Part shown: positions 17,694-25,745 of the stretch, piece by piece | How the letters are laid out: every line of letters starts with the position of its first letter | Position numbering within the stretch: the stretch's first letter is position 1 | Source: Streptomyces fradiae | GTDB lineage: Bacteria; Actinomycetota; Actinomycetes; Streptomycetales; Streptomycetaceae | Assembly: GCF_041270065.1 (NCBI RefSeq) | Contig: NZ_CP065958.1 | Location: forward strand, 1,178,001-1,242,000 | Length of the DNA: 64,000 nt | Direction: 5' to 3' | Notes under the pieces: generated by a model | The model's database searches: none | What the model was told of the DNA's origin: nothing | The model's input: only the letters and a program-made list of their open reading frames with translations | Program-made: the position numbers and the translations under genes

Positions 17694-19385
17694 GTGGCCG
17701 CCAAGGAGAAGAGCAGCACTGGCACCCGAAAGTCCACGTTGCACCGCCTCACTGTTCCCAACGGTGGCGAGGTGGAACTCCGCACTCTTGTGCGCCCTCA
17801 CTATCTCGACAGACCTGGTTACCAAGTCCGCGAGTTCGCCTGGGAGGGCGTCACCGGCCTGCTGGTGAACGGGGGAATCCCCCGAGACCGCGCCGACTGG
17901 TGCCCGGCCGTCGAGCGGATCACCGGCCTGGAGGTCAACGAACGGAATCACTCCGCTGCGGGCCTGGTGCTCATGCGCACCGAGCGCGGCCTGTACGCCC
18001 TGAGTTACGGGGTCGGCCAGCACATGCTGGACCCGTACTACCGTGATGATGAGTTCGGCCTGGAGTTCGCCACCCGCTGCCTCGACGAGGACGGCATCAT
18101 CAAGGTGCGCAACCAGATCATGGACGGACGAGGGCGCGTCGACGAGTACTCCGTCGCCCGGGGAGAGCGTATCGACGGCTTCGGCCTCGACCGGTTCGGC
18201 GCAGTCGTCCGCCGCATCTGCGGAACGGTCAGCGGCATCCCGTTGACCTCACTGCCCTCCGGAACCTCCAAGCATGTTCGGGTCGAGTGCTCCGAGTCGA
18301 CCATCAAGCTGCCGCTGGCCACGACCCCGGGCGAATTCCTCAACGACCTGCGCGCGATAGAGGAGGTCTGCTCGCGCCCGGATCCGCTGCCCGAACTGGG
18401 CTTCGTCGATCGACTCCGGACGCTGGACAACCGCAGCCGCAGGGCGGTAGATGCCCAGGCAGTCCTTGAGCGCATGCTCGCCGACCCGAGTCACCCGCGG
18501 CTCACGCTGGGAGTTCCGGAGAGCTGCCAGGAGGGCTTCGGCTCCGCCCAGGCGTTCCGGATCAGCTCGGGTAGCCGCAGCACCGACGTCACCGACCTGG
18601 ACCTTCCTCTCCTCCTCAAGTTCGTCTCGGACAAGACCGAAGGCGAGCGCCTCAAGGCGCTCGGCCAGGTTCGGGTCGTCATGTTCAGCGACGACGACTT
18701 GAAAACGCCCGCCAGCGCCGCGACCACCGGCAAGGAGTGGCTCATCGCGGACGTCCCCGTGGAAACGGTGCGGTACTTCTACGGCCACGGAAAGTGGTAC
18801 GAGGTGGGAGCCGGATTCCTCGAGACGCTGGAGGAAGAGCTCCGGGAGCTACTCGGCAAGCCGTCCAGCGTCCAACTGCCCTCCTGGCCGAAGGGAGTAC
18901 CCAACGCCAAGGGGCGGGACTCTCACAGTGAGGACTGGTACAACAAGCAGGCGGCTGGCCAGGAGGGGTACCTCCTCTTCGACAAGAAGAACATCGTCAC
19001 GGACAAGTTCAACGGTGGCGGACTGGAGGTCTGCGACGTCCTCGGCCCGGACAACCAACTGATCTGCGTCAAGAAGGCCACCAGCAGCGACGGCACCGCG
19101 CCGCTGAACCACCTCTTCGCCCAGGCGGTCACCGCCGTCGAAACCCTGCGCAGCGACGAAGCCATCCGCAGCGCCTTCCTGGGGCAGGTTGCGGACCGTA
19201 CTCCCGACCACCGTCTCCTGAGCGACTTCGGCACGCTGAAGGTCGTGCTCGCCATCCTCCTCAAGGACGGAAAGGAGATCACCGTCGACTCCCTCTTCGC
19301 CTTCGCCCAGGTCTCCCTCCTCCAGTCGGCACGTCGCTTGCGCGCGATGAACGCAGAGGTAGAGGTCGTCGCTATCCGACGCTGA
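17694..19385 (+). CDS. DUF6119 / TIGR04141-type sporadically distributed protein
   Basis: 563 residues, start GTG 17694 with AAGGAG six bases upstream. The overall pattern matches what I know of the DUF6119 (TIGR04141) family: an early VREFAWEGVTGLLVNGG segment, GLYALSYGVGQHML, DRFGAVVRRICGT, then a C-terminal half with YLLFDKKNIV and DNQLICVKKATSSDGTAPLNHLFAQ. In my recollection members are patchily distributed and often sit in defence islands; the molecular role is unknown. It is divergent from the RM operon across a shared promoter region. No catalytic motif is identified with confidence; the family assignment is from memory. Confidence 0.7.
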   Translation: MAAKEKSSTGTRKSTLHRLTVPNGGEVELRTLVRPHYLDRPGYQVREFAWEGVTGLLVNGGIPRDRADWCPAVERITGLEVNERNHSAAGLVLMRTERGLYALSYGVGQHMLDPYYRDDEFGLEFATRCLDEDGIIKVRNQIMDGRGRVDEYSVARGERIDGFGLDRFGAVVRRICGTVSGIPLTSLPSGTSKHVRVECSESTIKLPLATTPGEFLNDLRAIEEVCSRPDPLPELGFVDRLRTLDNRSRRAVDAQAVLERMLADPSHPRLTLGVPESCQEGFGSAQAFRISSGSRSTDVTDLDLPLLLKFVSDKTEGERLKALGQVRVVMFSDDDLKTPASAATTGKEWLIADVPVETVRYFYGHGKWYEVGAGFLETLEEELRELLGKPSSVQLPSWPKGVPNAKGRDSHSEDWYNKQAAGQEGYLLFDKKNIVTDKFNGGGLEVCDVLGPDNQLICVKKATSSDGTAPLNHLFAQAVTAVETLRSDEAIRSAFLGQVADRTPDHRLLSDFGTLKVVLAILLKDGKEITVDSLFAFAQVSLLQSARRLRAMNAEVEVVAIRR

Positions 19386-19628
19386 ACCCACGCCGCCCCT
19401 GGGGTGACCCCCACACCGACTTCGCGAGCGCCGTGACGCGTCCAGCACCCGTCCGAATCTGGCGAGCCCAACGCAGCCGATCATCTTCCCTGAACGGCCC
19501 TGAGACGTCCACGTTGGCCGAGAAACAGCGAGCGGAGCCCGACGAGGCATGAGGCGCAGGTATCCACTGGAATACCCGCAGGCCGGTTTCGATTGCTCCT
19601 CTTGTAGTGATCACGGAGGGGGACGCTA

Positions 19629-20564
19629 GTGGCCGAGCTGATGTTGTTCCGGCAGGACGCGGACGGGCGGGATGTAGAGCTGTCCGGTTCGACGGTGGCG
19701 CTGGAGGTGGAGCTGCAGCGGCGGGTCGAGGCCGGTCTGGAGCAGATGCTCGGTATCCGGTTCGTGGCGTCGGAGTATGCGACTGGTCCGTGGCATCGGG
19801 GGCGGATCGACACGCTGGGGCTGGATGAGAACGGCAGCCCGGTGGTGATCGAGTTCAAGAGGGGCTCCGACAGCGGGGTGCTGTCGCAGGCCGTCTCGTA
19901 TCTGTCCTGGTTGCGTTCGGCGCAGCACGAGTTCGAGGCGCTGGTCCGGAGGGTGCTGGGCGCGGGGGCGGCCGAGTCGATCGACTGGCGGCGTCCGCGG
20001 ATGGTCTGCATCGCGGCTGGCTTCTCCCACCATGACCGTGTGGCCGTGCAGTGGTTGCCCGAGCGGATCGACCTGGTGCGCTACCGGGTCTTCGAGGGTG
20101 GTTTGCTGAGTCTGCTGCTCGTCGACTCCTCGCCCGGCTCACCGAGCGCCGCTTCGTCTCGGCGGAGCCGGGAGGGGGACGCGGTGGTCGGCAGCGCGCC
20201 GGCGGTCCCGACGACGCCTTCGCCGACGGGTGCCGGCCTCGTGCCGGAGTCCTTGCGGGACCTGTACGCGGAGCTGGACGAGGCGCTCACGGCGTGGGGC
20301 GAGGTCGAGGTGGCGCCGTTGCGGCACTACATCGCCTACCGACGGCTGGTGAACGTGGCATCGGTGATCTTCCGTCCGAAGCACCAGGTGATCCTGGTCT
20401 ATCTCAGACTCGACCCGGACACAGTCGTGCTGGAGGAGGGCTTCACCCGGGACATGCGCGGTGTCGGGCACCTGGGGACGGGAGACCTGGAGGTACGTCT
20501 CGCCTCGGCAACGGACCTGGAGAAGGCGGCGCCGTTGATCCGACGGGCGTTCGAGGCGGCCTGA
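19629..20564 (+). CDS. NucS-like / DUF5655 predicted nuclease
   Basis: 311 residues, start GTG 19629 with GGAGGGGG upstream. The N-terminal two-thirds resemble the NucS/DUF91 PD-(D/E)xK fold: GRIDTLGLDENGSPVVIEFK gives D...E-x-K, the expected catalytic set, followed by a helix SQAVSYLSWLR as in EndoMS/NucS. The C-terminal 100 residues (LYAELDEALTAWG, IAYRRLVNVASVIF, GTGDLEVRL) match DUF5655, a partner domain of such nucleases. It probably cleaves DNA. It is convergent with the DNA methyltransferase downstream; an RM pair is possible but unproven. Confidence 0.75.
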   Translation: MAELMLFRQDADGRDVELSGSTVALEVELQRRVEAGLEQMLGIRFVASEYATGPWHRGRIDTLGLDENGSPVVIEFKRGSDSGVLSQAVSYLSWLRSAQHEFEALVRRVLGAGAAESIDWRRPRMVCIAAGFSHHDRVAVQWLPERIDLVRYRVFEGGLLSLLLVDSSPGSPSAASSRRSREGDAVVGSAPAVPTTPSPTGAGLVPESLRDLYAELDEALTAWGEVEVAPLRHYIAYRRLVNVASVIFRPKHQVILVYLRLDPDTVVLEEGFTRDMRGVGHLGTGDLEVRLASATDLEKAAPLIRRAFEAA

Positions 20565-20575
20565 AACAAGCGGAA

Positions 20576-20615
20576 GGGCGGCTGGAGCATCGGTTTCTCG
20601 ATGTTCCAGCCGCCC
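20576..20615. terminator. Bidirectional hairpin between convergent genes
   Basis: 17-bp arms (GGGCGGCTGGAGCATCG and its complement with one G-T pair) around a GTTTCT loop. It sits 11 nt after the nuclease stop and 45 nt from the end of the convergent methyltransferase. There is no U-run, which is common for Streptomyces terminators. Confidence 0.75.
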
Positions 20616-20660
20616 CTCGGCGTCTGCGGCCCTCCGGCCTCGGGGTCTTCGTTCTCATGA

Positions 20661-21407
20661 TCAGCTCTCCGGCCCGGCCAGGGTGAAGTCGTCCTGGTCG
20701 AGTTCGTCACGGAGCCGCTGTTCGGCGACGTCGGCGTAGTGCGGGGAGAGTTCGACGCCGACGAAATGCCGGCCTTCGCGGAGGGCGGCGACGCCCGTGG
20801 AGCCACTGCCGGTGAACGGGTCGAGGACGGTGCCGCCCTCGGGGCAGACCTGTACGAGCTGCTGCATGATCTCGACGGGCTTCTGGGTGATGTGTACCCG
20901 TCCCTTGCGGGGCTGGGAGGCGATGTAGTGGCCGGGCAGGTAGAGGTCGCGGGTGTTGTCGAGGGATCCCTTGACGCCCCAGACGATGAACTCGGTGTCC
21001 TGCTTCGGGCCTCCCTTGCGGGGCCGGCTGGAGGGCTTGATCCAGGAGATGGTGCCGCTCCAGGTCCAGCCGGCCATCTGCAGGGCGTCGGTCGTGGTCG
21101 GTTCCTGGCGCCAGTCGGAGAAGACCATGGCGACCGCGTGCTCGGTGGAGGCCCGGTATGCCTCGGTGAGCAGTTCGGTCAGCCAGGAGCGGTAGGAGCG
21201 CTGGTCCCGGTTCTCGCCGGGGAAGTCGGCGAGGTCGTGGGCACTGTTGCTGGTGACGTACTTGGCGCGTGCGGTGCGTCCGGTGCGTTCCGAGCTCGTA
21301 CGGCCGCCGGAGTTGTACGGGGGGTCGGTGATCACGGCGTTGACGCTCTCGTCCGGGAGGGACTTCAGGACGGTCAGGGCGTCGCCTCGGTGCAGCGTGT
21401 AGCTCAT
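20661..21407 (-). CDS. Site-specific DNA methyltransferase, beta-type motif order
   Basis: 248 residues, start ATG 21407 with AGAGG upstream; the longer frame to 21896 is rejected as non-coding. Catalytic motif IV VITDPPYNSGG is near the N-terminus and SAM motif I TVLDPFTGSGSTGVAALR near the C-terminus, with QKPVEIMQQL between them. This is the N6-adenine or N4-cytosine beta-class order (DPPY favours N6A). No restriction gene is fused to it. It may protect from the NucS-like nuclease or act as an orphan or anti-restriction methylase. Confidence 0.88.
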   Translation of the reverse strand: MSYTLHRGDALTVLKSLPDESVNAVITDPPYNSGGRTSSERTGRTARAKYVTSNSAHDLADFPGENRDQRSYRSWLTELLTEAYRASTEHAVAMVFSDWRQEPTTTDALQMAGWTWSGTISWIKPSSRPRKGGPKQDTEFIVWGVKGSLDNTRDLYLPGHYIASQPRKGRVHITQKPVEIMQQLVQVCPEGGTVLDPFTGSGSTGVAALREGRHFVGVELSPHYADVAEQRLRDELDQDDFTLAGPES

Positions 21408-21547
21408 GGGGACCTCTTTCAGGGCGTAGCGGGTCTGTCCGCTCTCCGGGCAGCGCTCAACGACGTTCTTCCGGAGCGGGGTTGTGCCGGAGGTTAGTGG
21501 CGTTCTCCGGCCGGACCTAACGAGGTCGGCATGGGCACCGAGGCTCG

Positions 21548-21577
21548 TTTGGTGCGGCCGGAATCGCGGTCTACTGT
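21548..21577 (+). promoter_or_regulatory. Element promoter motif, site 2
   Basis: TTTGGT at 21548-21553, an 18-nt spacer starting GCGGCCGGAATC, TACTGT at 21572-21577. It is nearly identical in geometry to sites 1 and 3 and points into the transfer operon, so it is the best candidate for its main promoter. Confidence 0.55.
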
Positions 21578-21764
21578 CTCGCCGTGTCACCGGGACCGAG
21601 CCCCGCTCCACCCCCGCTGACCTGTGCTTATCCGTGCTGCCTCGTCCAATCGAGCCAGCAGGAAGGCACGTTGCCCACACTTTTCCGATGCCGTCCGGAG
21701 GCCCTCGTGTACCGCCTGAGATTACGAGCGCGGCTGGCTGCCGCGCATGACCTGAGACCGGTGT

Positions 21765-21887
21765 CCGGGAGCTACCAACTCCCCTGACCGGGCCCGCCCG
21801 AGAGGCGGATACACATCGGCGCGGTGCCGGCGGCTTTGCACGAGAAGCCGGCGCCGCGCCTCCTACGAACACCGAGGAGCCGCTGCG
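21765..21887 (+). promoter_or_regulatory. Conserved leader of the transfer operon (copy A)
   Basis: About 123 nt ending at ATG 21888, homologous by eye to the leader on the minus strand at 59356-59232. Shared blocks in order are CCGGGAG-TACCAACTCCC (a small hairpin), CGGGCC, a CACATC block, GGCTTTGCACGAGAA, and TCCTACGAACACCGAGGAG ending in the ribosome binding site. The same order and nearly the same spacing argue for common origin and function. Confidence 0.6.
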
Positions 21888-21971
21888 ATGCAGCATGTCC
21901 TGATACCTCCGCGCCCCGACCCGACGCCGTCACCCGGTCGGCCCCACCGCCCCGGTGAACGGCGGCGGTGA
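21888..21971 (+). CDS. 27-residue leader peptide coupled to the transfer operon
   Basis: ATG 21888 has GAGGAG nine bases upstream and sits exactly where the homologous leader at 59.2 kb carries the start of its first gene. The peptide is Pro/Arg-rich (begins MQHVLIPPRPDP). Its TGA overlaps the ATG of the next gene (TGATG, 21969-21973), so ribosomes would pass on to the hydrolase gene. Function is unknown; translational coupling or attenuation is possible. Confidence 0.45.
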   Translation: MQHVLIPPRPDPTPSPGRPHRPGERRR

Positions 21972-23113
21972 TGAACAAGACCACCAAGGGCGTCGTCGGC
22001 CTGTTCGCGGCCAGCTCGATGCTGCTGGTCGTGCCGGTCCTCGCCTTCGGTGCCGGGACCGCTTCGGCCTCCTGCCCGACCGGCGGCGCGCAGTCCGTGA
22101 ACACCGCGGCGGTCGCCGACCAGGTGAAGGCCATCCTGGCAGGGGGTGGGACGGAGTCGGTCTCCGTTCCGGGACTGGACAATCCGGCCGAGCAGATCCC
22201 CTTCGCCAAGACGATCCAGGCCACCGGCGTCGCGATGAACGTCCCGGCCCGGGGGCAGGTCGTGGCCCTGGCGACCGCCCTTCAGGAGAGCGGCCTGAGG
22301 AACCTGACCTGGGGTGACCGCGACTCACTGGGGTTGTTCCAGCAGCGCCCGTCGATGGGCTGGGGCACGGCGAACGAGATCCTCGACCCCGTCCACGCCA
22401 GCACCAAGTTCTACGAGGGGCTCAAGAAGGTCTCGGGCTGGGAGTCCCTATCGATCACCCAGGCCGCCCAGGCGGTGCAGCGCTCGGGCTTCCCGGAGGC
22501 GTACGCCAAGTGGGAGCCGCTAGCCACAGCGCTGCAGAAGGCCATCGAGCCCCTGCTGCCGAAGGCCGGTGGCGGTGGCACGTCACCGGATCCGGCGCCG
22601 GACGGTGCCCGTGGTCCCTCGCCCGGCACCGCGGGCGGCTGCACCGCCGAAGGGGACGGGACCGACTTCGGCACCATCCCGGCCGGCGCGCTGCCCAAGG
22701 AGTACAGCATCCCCGCCACCGCTCCGCGAGAAGTCCAGACGGCGATCCGGTGGGCGCTCGGACAGCTCGGCACGCCGTACCAGTGGGGCGGGACCTGCAC
22801 CGACTCCCACGGCGACACGGCGATGCGCCGGTGCGACTGCTCCTCCCTGATGCAGCAGGCGTACAAGGCCGCCGGGGTCACCCTGACCCGGACGACGTAC
22901 ACGCAGGTCAACGAAGGCAAACCGGTATCAGCCGACGACCTTCGGCCGGGTGACCTGATCTTCACCGAGGGCACGGCCGCCTCGCCCGAGCACGTCGGCA
23001 TGGCCATCGGGCAGGGCCTCATCGTGCACGCCCCGCGCACCGGTGACGTGGTCCGCATCACGACCGTCGCCGCCTGGAAGCCCGGGATTCTCGCGATCCG
23101 CCGAGTCGTCTGA
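21971..23113 (+). CDS. Secreted NlpC/P60 peptidoglycan hydrolase of the transfer system
   Basis: 380 residues. A Sec signal peptide (residues 1 to about 33, ending TASA) is followed by a lytic-transglycosylase-like region (ALATALQESGLRN, DSLGLFQQRPSMGWG) and, after a Pro/Gly linker, an NlpC/P60 domain with GTPYQWGG, catalytic Cys in CDCSSL, His in EHVGMAIG and a final HAPRTGD. It acts outside the membrane to open the wall for the conjugation channel, like VirB1 and Tn916 Orf14. ATG 21971 overlaps the leader-peptide stop; GTG 21968 is the alternative. Confidence 0.88.
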   Translation: MNKTTKGVVGLFAASSMLLVVPVLAFGAGTASASCPTGGAQSVNTAAVADQVKAILAGGGTESVSVPGLDNPAEQIPFAKTIQATGVAMNVPARGQVVALATALQESGLRNLTWGDRDSLGLFQQRPSMGWGTANEILDPVHASTKFYEGLKKVSGWESLSITQAAQAVQRSGFPEAYAKWEPLATALQKAIEPLLPKAGGGGTSPDPAPDGARGPSPGTAGGCTAEGDGTDFGTIPAGALPKEYSIPATAPREVQTAIRWALGQLGTPYQWGGTCTDSHGDTAMRRCDCSSLMQQAYKAAGVTLTRTTYTQVNEGKPVSADDLRPGDLIFTEGTAASPEHVGMAIGQGLIVHAPRTGDVVRITTVAAWKPGILAIRRVV

Positions 23114-23200
23114 CCGGCGCTCCCCCCTTCCCCCCTCTCCTCCGCACCGCCGCTCCACTCACGGGCTTCGGCGCGCCTTGAATCAAACTGGAGTTCCATC

Positions 23201-23509
23201 ATGTATCTCGCAGATCAGGTCATACAGCTCGCCTACGACCCCGGAATCAAGCCGAACGAAGGCGGACTGCCGGGCCTGAACGTCCTCAAGCAGGTGATGG
23301 GCTCCATCAACCTCTTCGGCCTCATCGCCGTGGTCGGTTCGCTCGCGGTCAGCGCGGGCGTGTGGGCCTGGGGTCACCACTCCGGCGGCCACCAGGCCGA
23401 GGCCAACGGAAAGAAGGGCGTCCTGGTGTCCGCCGGCGCGGCCCTCCTGCTCGGCGCGGCAAACGGTGTGGTGGCGTTCTTCAGCACGCTGGGGACGCAG
23501 GTCCGCTGA
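23201..23509 (+). CDS. DUF6112-type small membrane protein (pilin/VirB2-like)
   Basis: 102 residues with two hydrophobic segments: LFGLIAVVGSLAVSAGVWAW and GVLVSAGAALLLGAANGVVAF. The layout resembles VirB2/TrbC-type subunits and the DUF6112 proteins found in actinobacterial T4SS clusters. Start ATG 23201. The next gene starts in its stop (TGATG, 23507-23511). A pilin-like role is inferred from size, topology and position. Confidence 0.65.
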   Translation: MYLADQVIQLAYDPGIKPNEGGLPGLNVLKQVMGSINLFGLIAVVGSLAVSAGVWAWGHHSGGHQAEANGKKGVLVSAGAALLLGAANGVVAFFSTLGTQVR

Positions 23510-24198
23510 TGCCTTCCCGGTCCTCGAACCCCGGCGGCGCATCTCGCGTGCGCCGCCGGGCGCTGCTCGGCACCGTCGTCCTGGTGGTGCTCGTCGCCCT
23601 CGCCGGCCTGGCCGCGTACCTCACCCGCGACAGCAGGACCCCTGCCAAACCCGCGCCTCCGCAGCCAAGTTCGTCCCCGTCTTCCTCCTCGGCCCCCTCG
23701 CCGTCCGGGCCGCCCACGGTGACCCCCCGCCCCCGTGCGCTGCCGGTTCCTCCGAGGACCACCGAGCCGATCTCGTTCGGGAAGGCGGCTGCGGCTGCGC
23801 TGTGGTCGTACGACACCCGTGCGTACTCGCAGGCCGAGCTGCGGCGTGCGCTGCGCGCGTGGCTGACGGCGGAGGTGAAGTACGCCGATGCGGCCTCGGT
23901 CGACAGGGGCATCCCCTCGGCGGTGCTGTGGAAGGAGATGGCCGCCAACGGCCAGTTCGCCACGGCCACGGTGAACGAGGGGCACTTCCCGAACGCGTTC
24001 ACCCGGGCTCTCCAGGAGGATCCGGGAGCGATCACCACGGCGTACATCTACGCGGTGACGGTCTCGGGCAAGCAGACGATCGCCTGGAAGGGCTCGCCCG
24101 CCGGCGGCGCGGAGAGCCGCTCCACCACCCTCGCGGTCCAGTGCCGCCCCAACCAGCCCTGCACCCTGGCCGGCGTCATGCCGTCCGTCGCGCCCTGA
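23509..24198 (+). CDS. Single-pass transfer protein, VirB8/TcpC-like candidate
   Basis: 229 residues. A basic N-terminus and one membrane segment (LGTVVLVVLVALAGLAAYL, about 18-37), a Pro/Ser-rich linker, then an extracytoplasmic domain of about 140 residues (FGKAAAAALWSYDTRAYS ... AVQCRPNQPC). VirB8 and TcpC proteins share this layout (NTF2-like periplasmic domain) and this place in the operon. Translation is coupled to the previous gene by a 1-nt overlap. The assignment rests on topology and context, not on a clear sequence motif. Confidence 0.6.
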   Translation: MPSRSSNPGGASRVRRRALLGTVVLVVLVALAGLAAYLTRDSRTPAKPAPPQPSSSPSSSSAPSPSGPPTVTPRPRALPVPPRTTEPISFGKAAAAALWSYDTRAYSQAELRRALRAWLTAEVKYADAASVDRGIPSAVLWKEMAANGQFATATVNEGHFPNAFTRALQEDPGAITTAYIYAVTVSGKQTIAWKGSPAGGAESRSTTLAVQCRPNQPCTLAGVMPSVAP

Positions 24199-24225
24199 GT
24201 CCCGTTCACGAAAGGAGGTACCCCC

Positions 24226-25608
24226 ATGGACGTCTGCGGCCTTCCGATGATGGACAAGGTGTGCACCGCCGTCGACTTCGTCACCAACCCGGCCGGGGCC
24301 GTCACCGACGGCATCGGCGCGTGGATCGCGAAGTCGGCAGGAGAGCTGGCGGCCAGCGCGGCGGACCTCGCCGCCAAGGCCGTCAACGAGACGACCGCCA
24401 TCGACCTCAACGCCAGCTGGTTCCGGGACAACTACGAGCTTCTGTTGCCCATCGGGCTCGCGCTGACCGTCGGGACGTTCTGCATCCAGCTGATGCTCGC
24501 GGCCTGGCGGCGCGACGAGCGGGCCCTGGCCCAGGCCGCGGTCGGCACCATGACCGGCGTCCTGTTCAGTTTCTGCGCCATCGCCTTCACCAGCGTCGCC
24601 GTCACCGTGGTCGACGCCCTCTCCTCCGGACTATTCCAAGCCGCCAACACCTCGGTCGACGACGCGGTCCGCCGCGTCGTGAAGATCAATCAGTTGGGGG
24701 CGATGTACGGCCTGGGCTGGGGCGTTCCCGCCCTGGTCGCCTTCGGGTGCGCGATCGGCGCCTTCCTGTACTGGGGCGTCATGGTCGCCCGGAAGGTCGG
24801 CGTCCTGATCATGGTCACGCTCGCGGTCTTCGCCGGCGCCGGCGGCGGCTGGGAGGTCGCCAAGCGCTGGCGGCGCGGCTGGATCGAGGCCACCGCTACC
24901 CTGGTCGTCTCCAAGCTGTTGATGACCGTGGTCTTCCTGATCGGCGTCTCCGCCATGGGCAAGAGCGATTCCAGCGACGGCCTGTCTGCCCTGTCCGACG
25001 CGATGGCCGGCATCGTCGTGATGGTCCTGGTGCTGCTCTGCCCGTATGCCACGTACAAGTTCGTCCGCTGGGCGAGCGACGGCGGCGGTCACGACGATGT
25101 GCACCGCACCGGCGTCGCGGGCATGGCTGTCGCCGCCGGGGCGGCGAAGACCGCCGGCAGCCTGGCGATGCGGGTCGGCACCGGAACCCCTGCGCCCCAG
25201 GGGCCGAGCCAGGTCCCCGGTGCGGGTGCCGACGGTGTCGCCTCCGGCATCAACCCTGCCGGCGGCAACCTCAGCAAGGAGGGCATCGACGCGGGACCGC
25301 CCAAGCCGCAGACCCGCTTTCGGTACGGCGAGGCCCCGAACGCCCCAGGCGACAAGGGCCGGCCTCTGATCCAGCGCCCGGGAAACCCGCCGCTGATCAC
25401 GCGCCCCGGCGAAGGGGAAGCGGAAGGTTCCCAGCCGGTCGTCCAGGGTGTTACCGGCGGCTCCGGTCATCTCACCAGCACGTCGGCTTCGGGCAGCGGC
25501 GTGAGCTACATCGGCACCACGCCGCCTGTCGGGCCCTCGGCGTCAGCCACCGGCTCGCCGACGCCGACGACCTGGGTGTTCCCCACCCAGCCGCCCGAGG
25601 GTTCCTGA
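24226..25608 (+). CDS. Polytopic VirB6/TrbL-like conjugation channel protein
   Basis: 460 residues. A short N-terminal part, then several membrane segments between about 65 and 285 (including YELLLPIGLALTVGTF, GVPALVAFGCAIGAFLYWG, KVGVLIMVTLAVFAGAG, GIVVMVLVLLCPYATYKFV), and a Pro/Gly-rich cytoplasmic tail. This is the TrbL/VirB6 architecture of the T4SS inner-membrane channel. Start ATG 24226 with AAAGGAGG upstream. It lies between the VirB8-like and SCO6880-like genes, as in other actinobacterial T4SS operons. Confidence 0.75.
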   Translation: MDVCGLPMMDKVCTAVDFVTNPAGAVTDGIGAWIAKSAGELAASAADLAAKAVNETTAIDLNASWFRDNYELLLPIGLALTVGTFCIQLMLAAWRRDERALAQAAVGTMTGVLFSFCAIAFTSVAVTVVDALSSGLFQAANTSVDDAVRRVVKINQLGAMYGLGWGVPALVAFGCAIGAFLYWGVMVARKVGVLIMVTLAVFAGAGGGWEVAKRWRRGWIEATATLVVSKLLMTVVFLIGVSAMGKSDSSDGLSALSDAMAGIVVMVLVLLCPYATYKFVRWASDGGGHDDVHRTGVAGMAVAAGAAKTAGSLAMRVGTGTPAPQGPSQVPGAGADGVASGINPAGGNLSKEGIDAGPPKPQTRFRYGEAPNAPGDKGRPLIQRPGNPPLITRPGEGEAEGSQPVVQGVTGGSGHLTSTSASGSGVSYIGTTPPVGPSASATGSPTPTTWVFPTQPPEGS

Positions 25609-25745
25609 CCCACCACACCCCGGGGGCGGGCTGCCCCTCCGCAGCCCGCCCCCTCCCGACTCGACCGTCGAAGGAGCCCCGCCGTGTCCTCCAGAAGAGT
25701 GCCGCCCGCCCCGTCTCTCGTTCACCTCCACCGTCTGGAACCCTC

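Larger units (their letters stand above)
21408..21887. other. Non-coding region ahead of the transfer operon
   Basis: 480 bp with no convincing gene between the divergent methyltransferase and the transfer operon. It holds promoter motif site 2 (21548-21577) and, at its downstream end, the conserved leader (21765-21887). A transcript from site 2 would have a 5' leader of about 300 nt. Confidence 0.6.

Noticed and set aside
23466..25745. Long open extension upstream of the SCO6880-like start
   Set aside because: The frame runs through two other convincing genes and its peptide is Arg/Gly-rich; only the part from ATG 25746 is coding.
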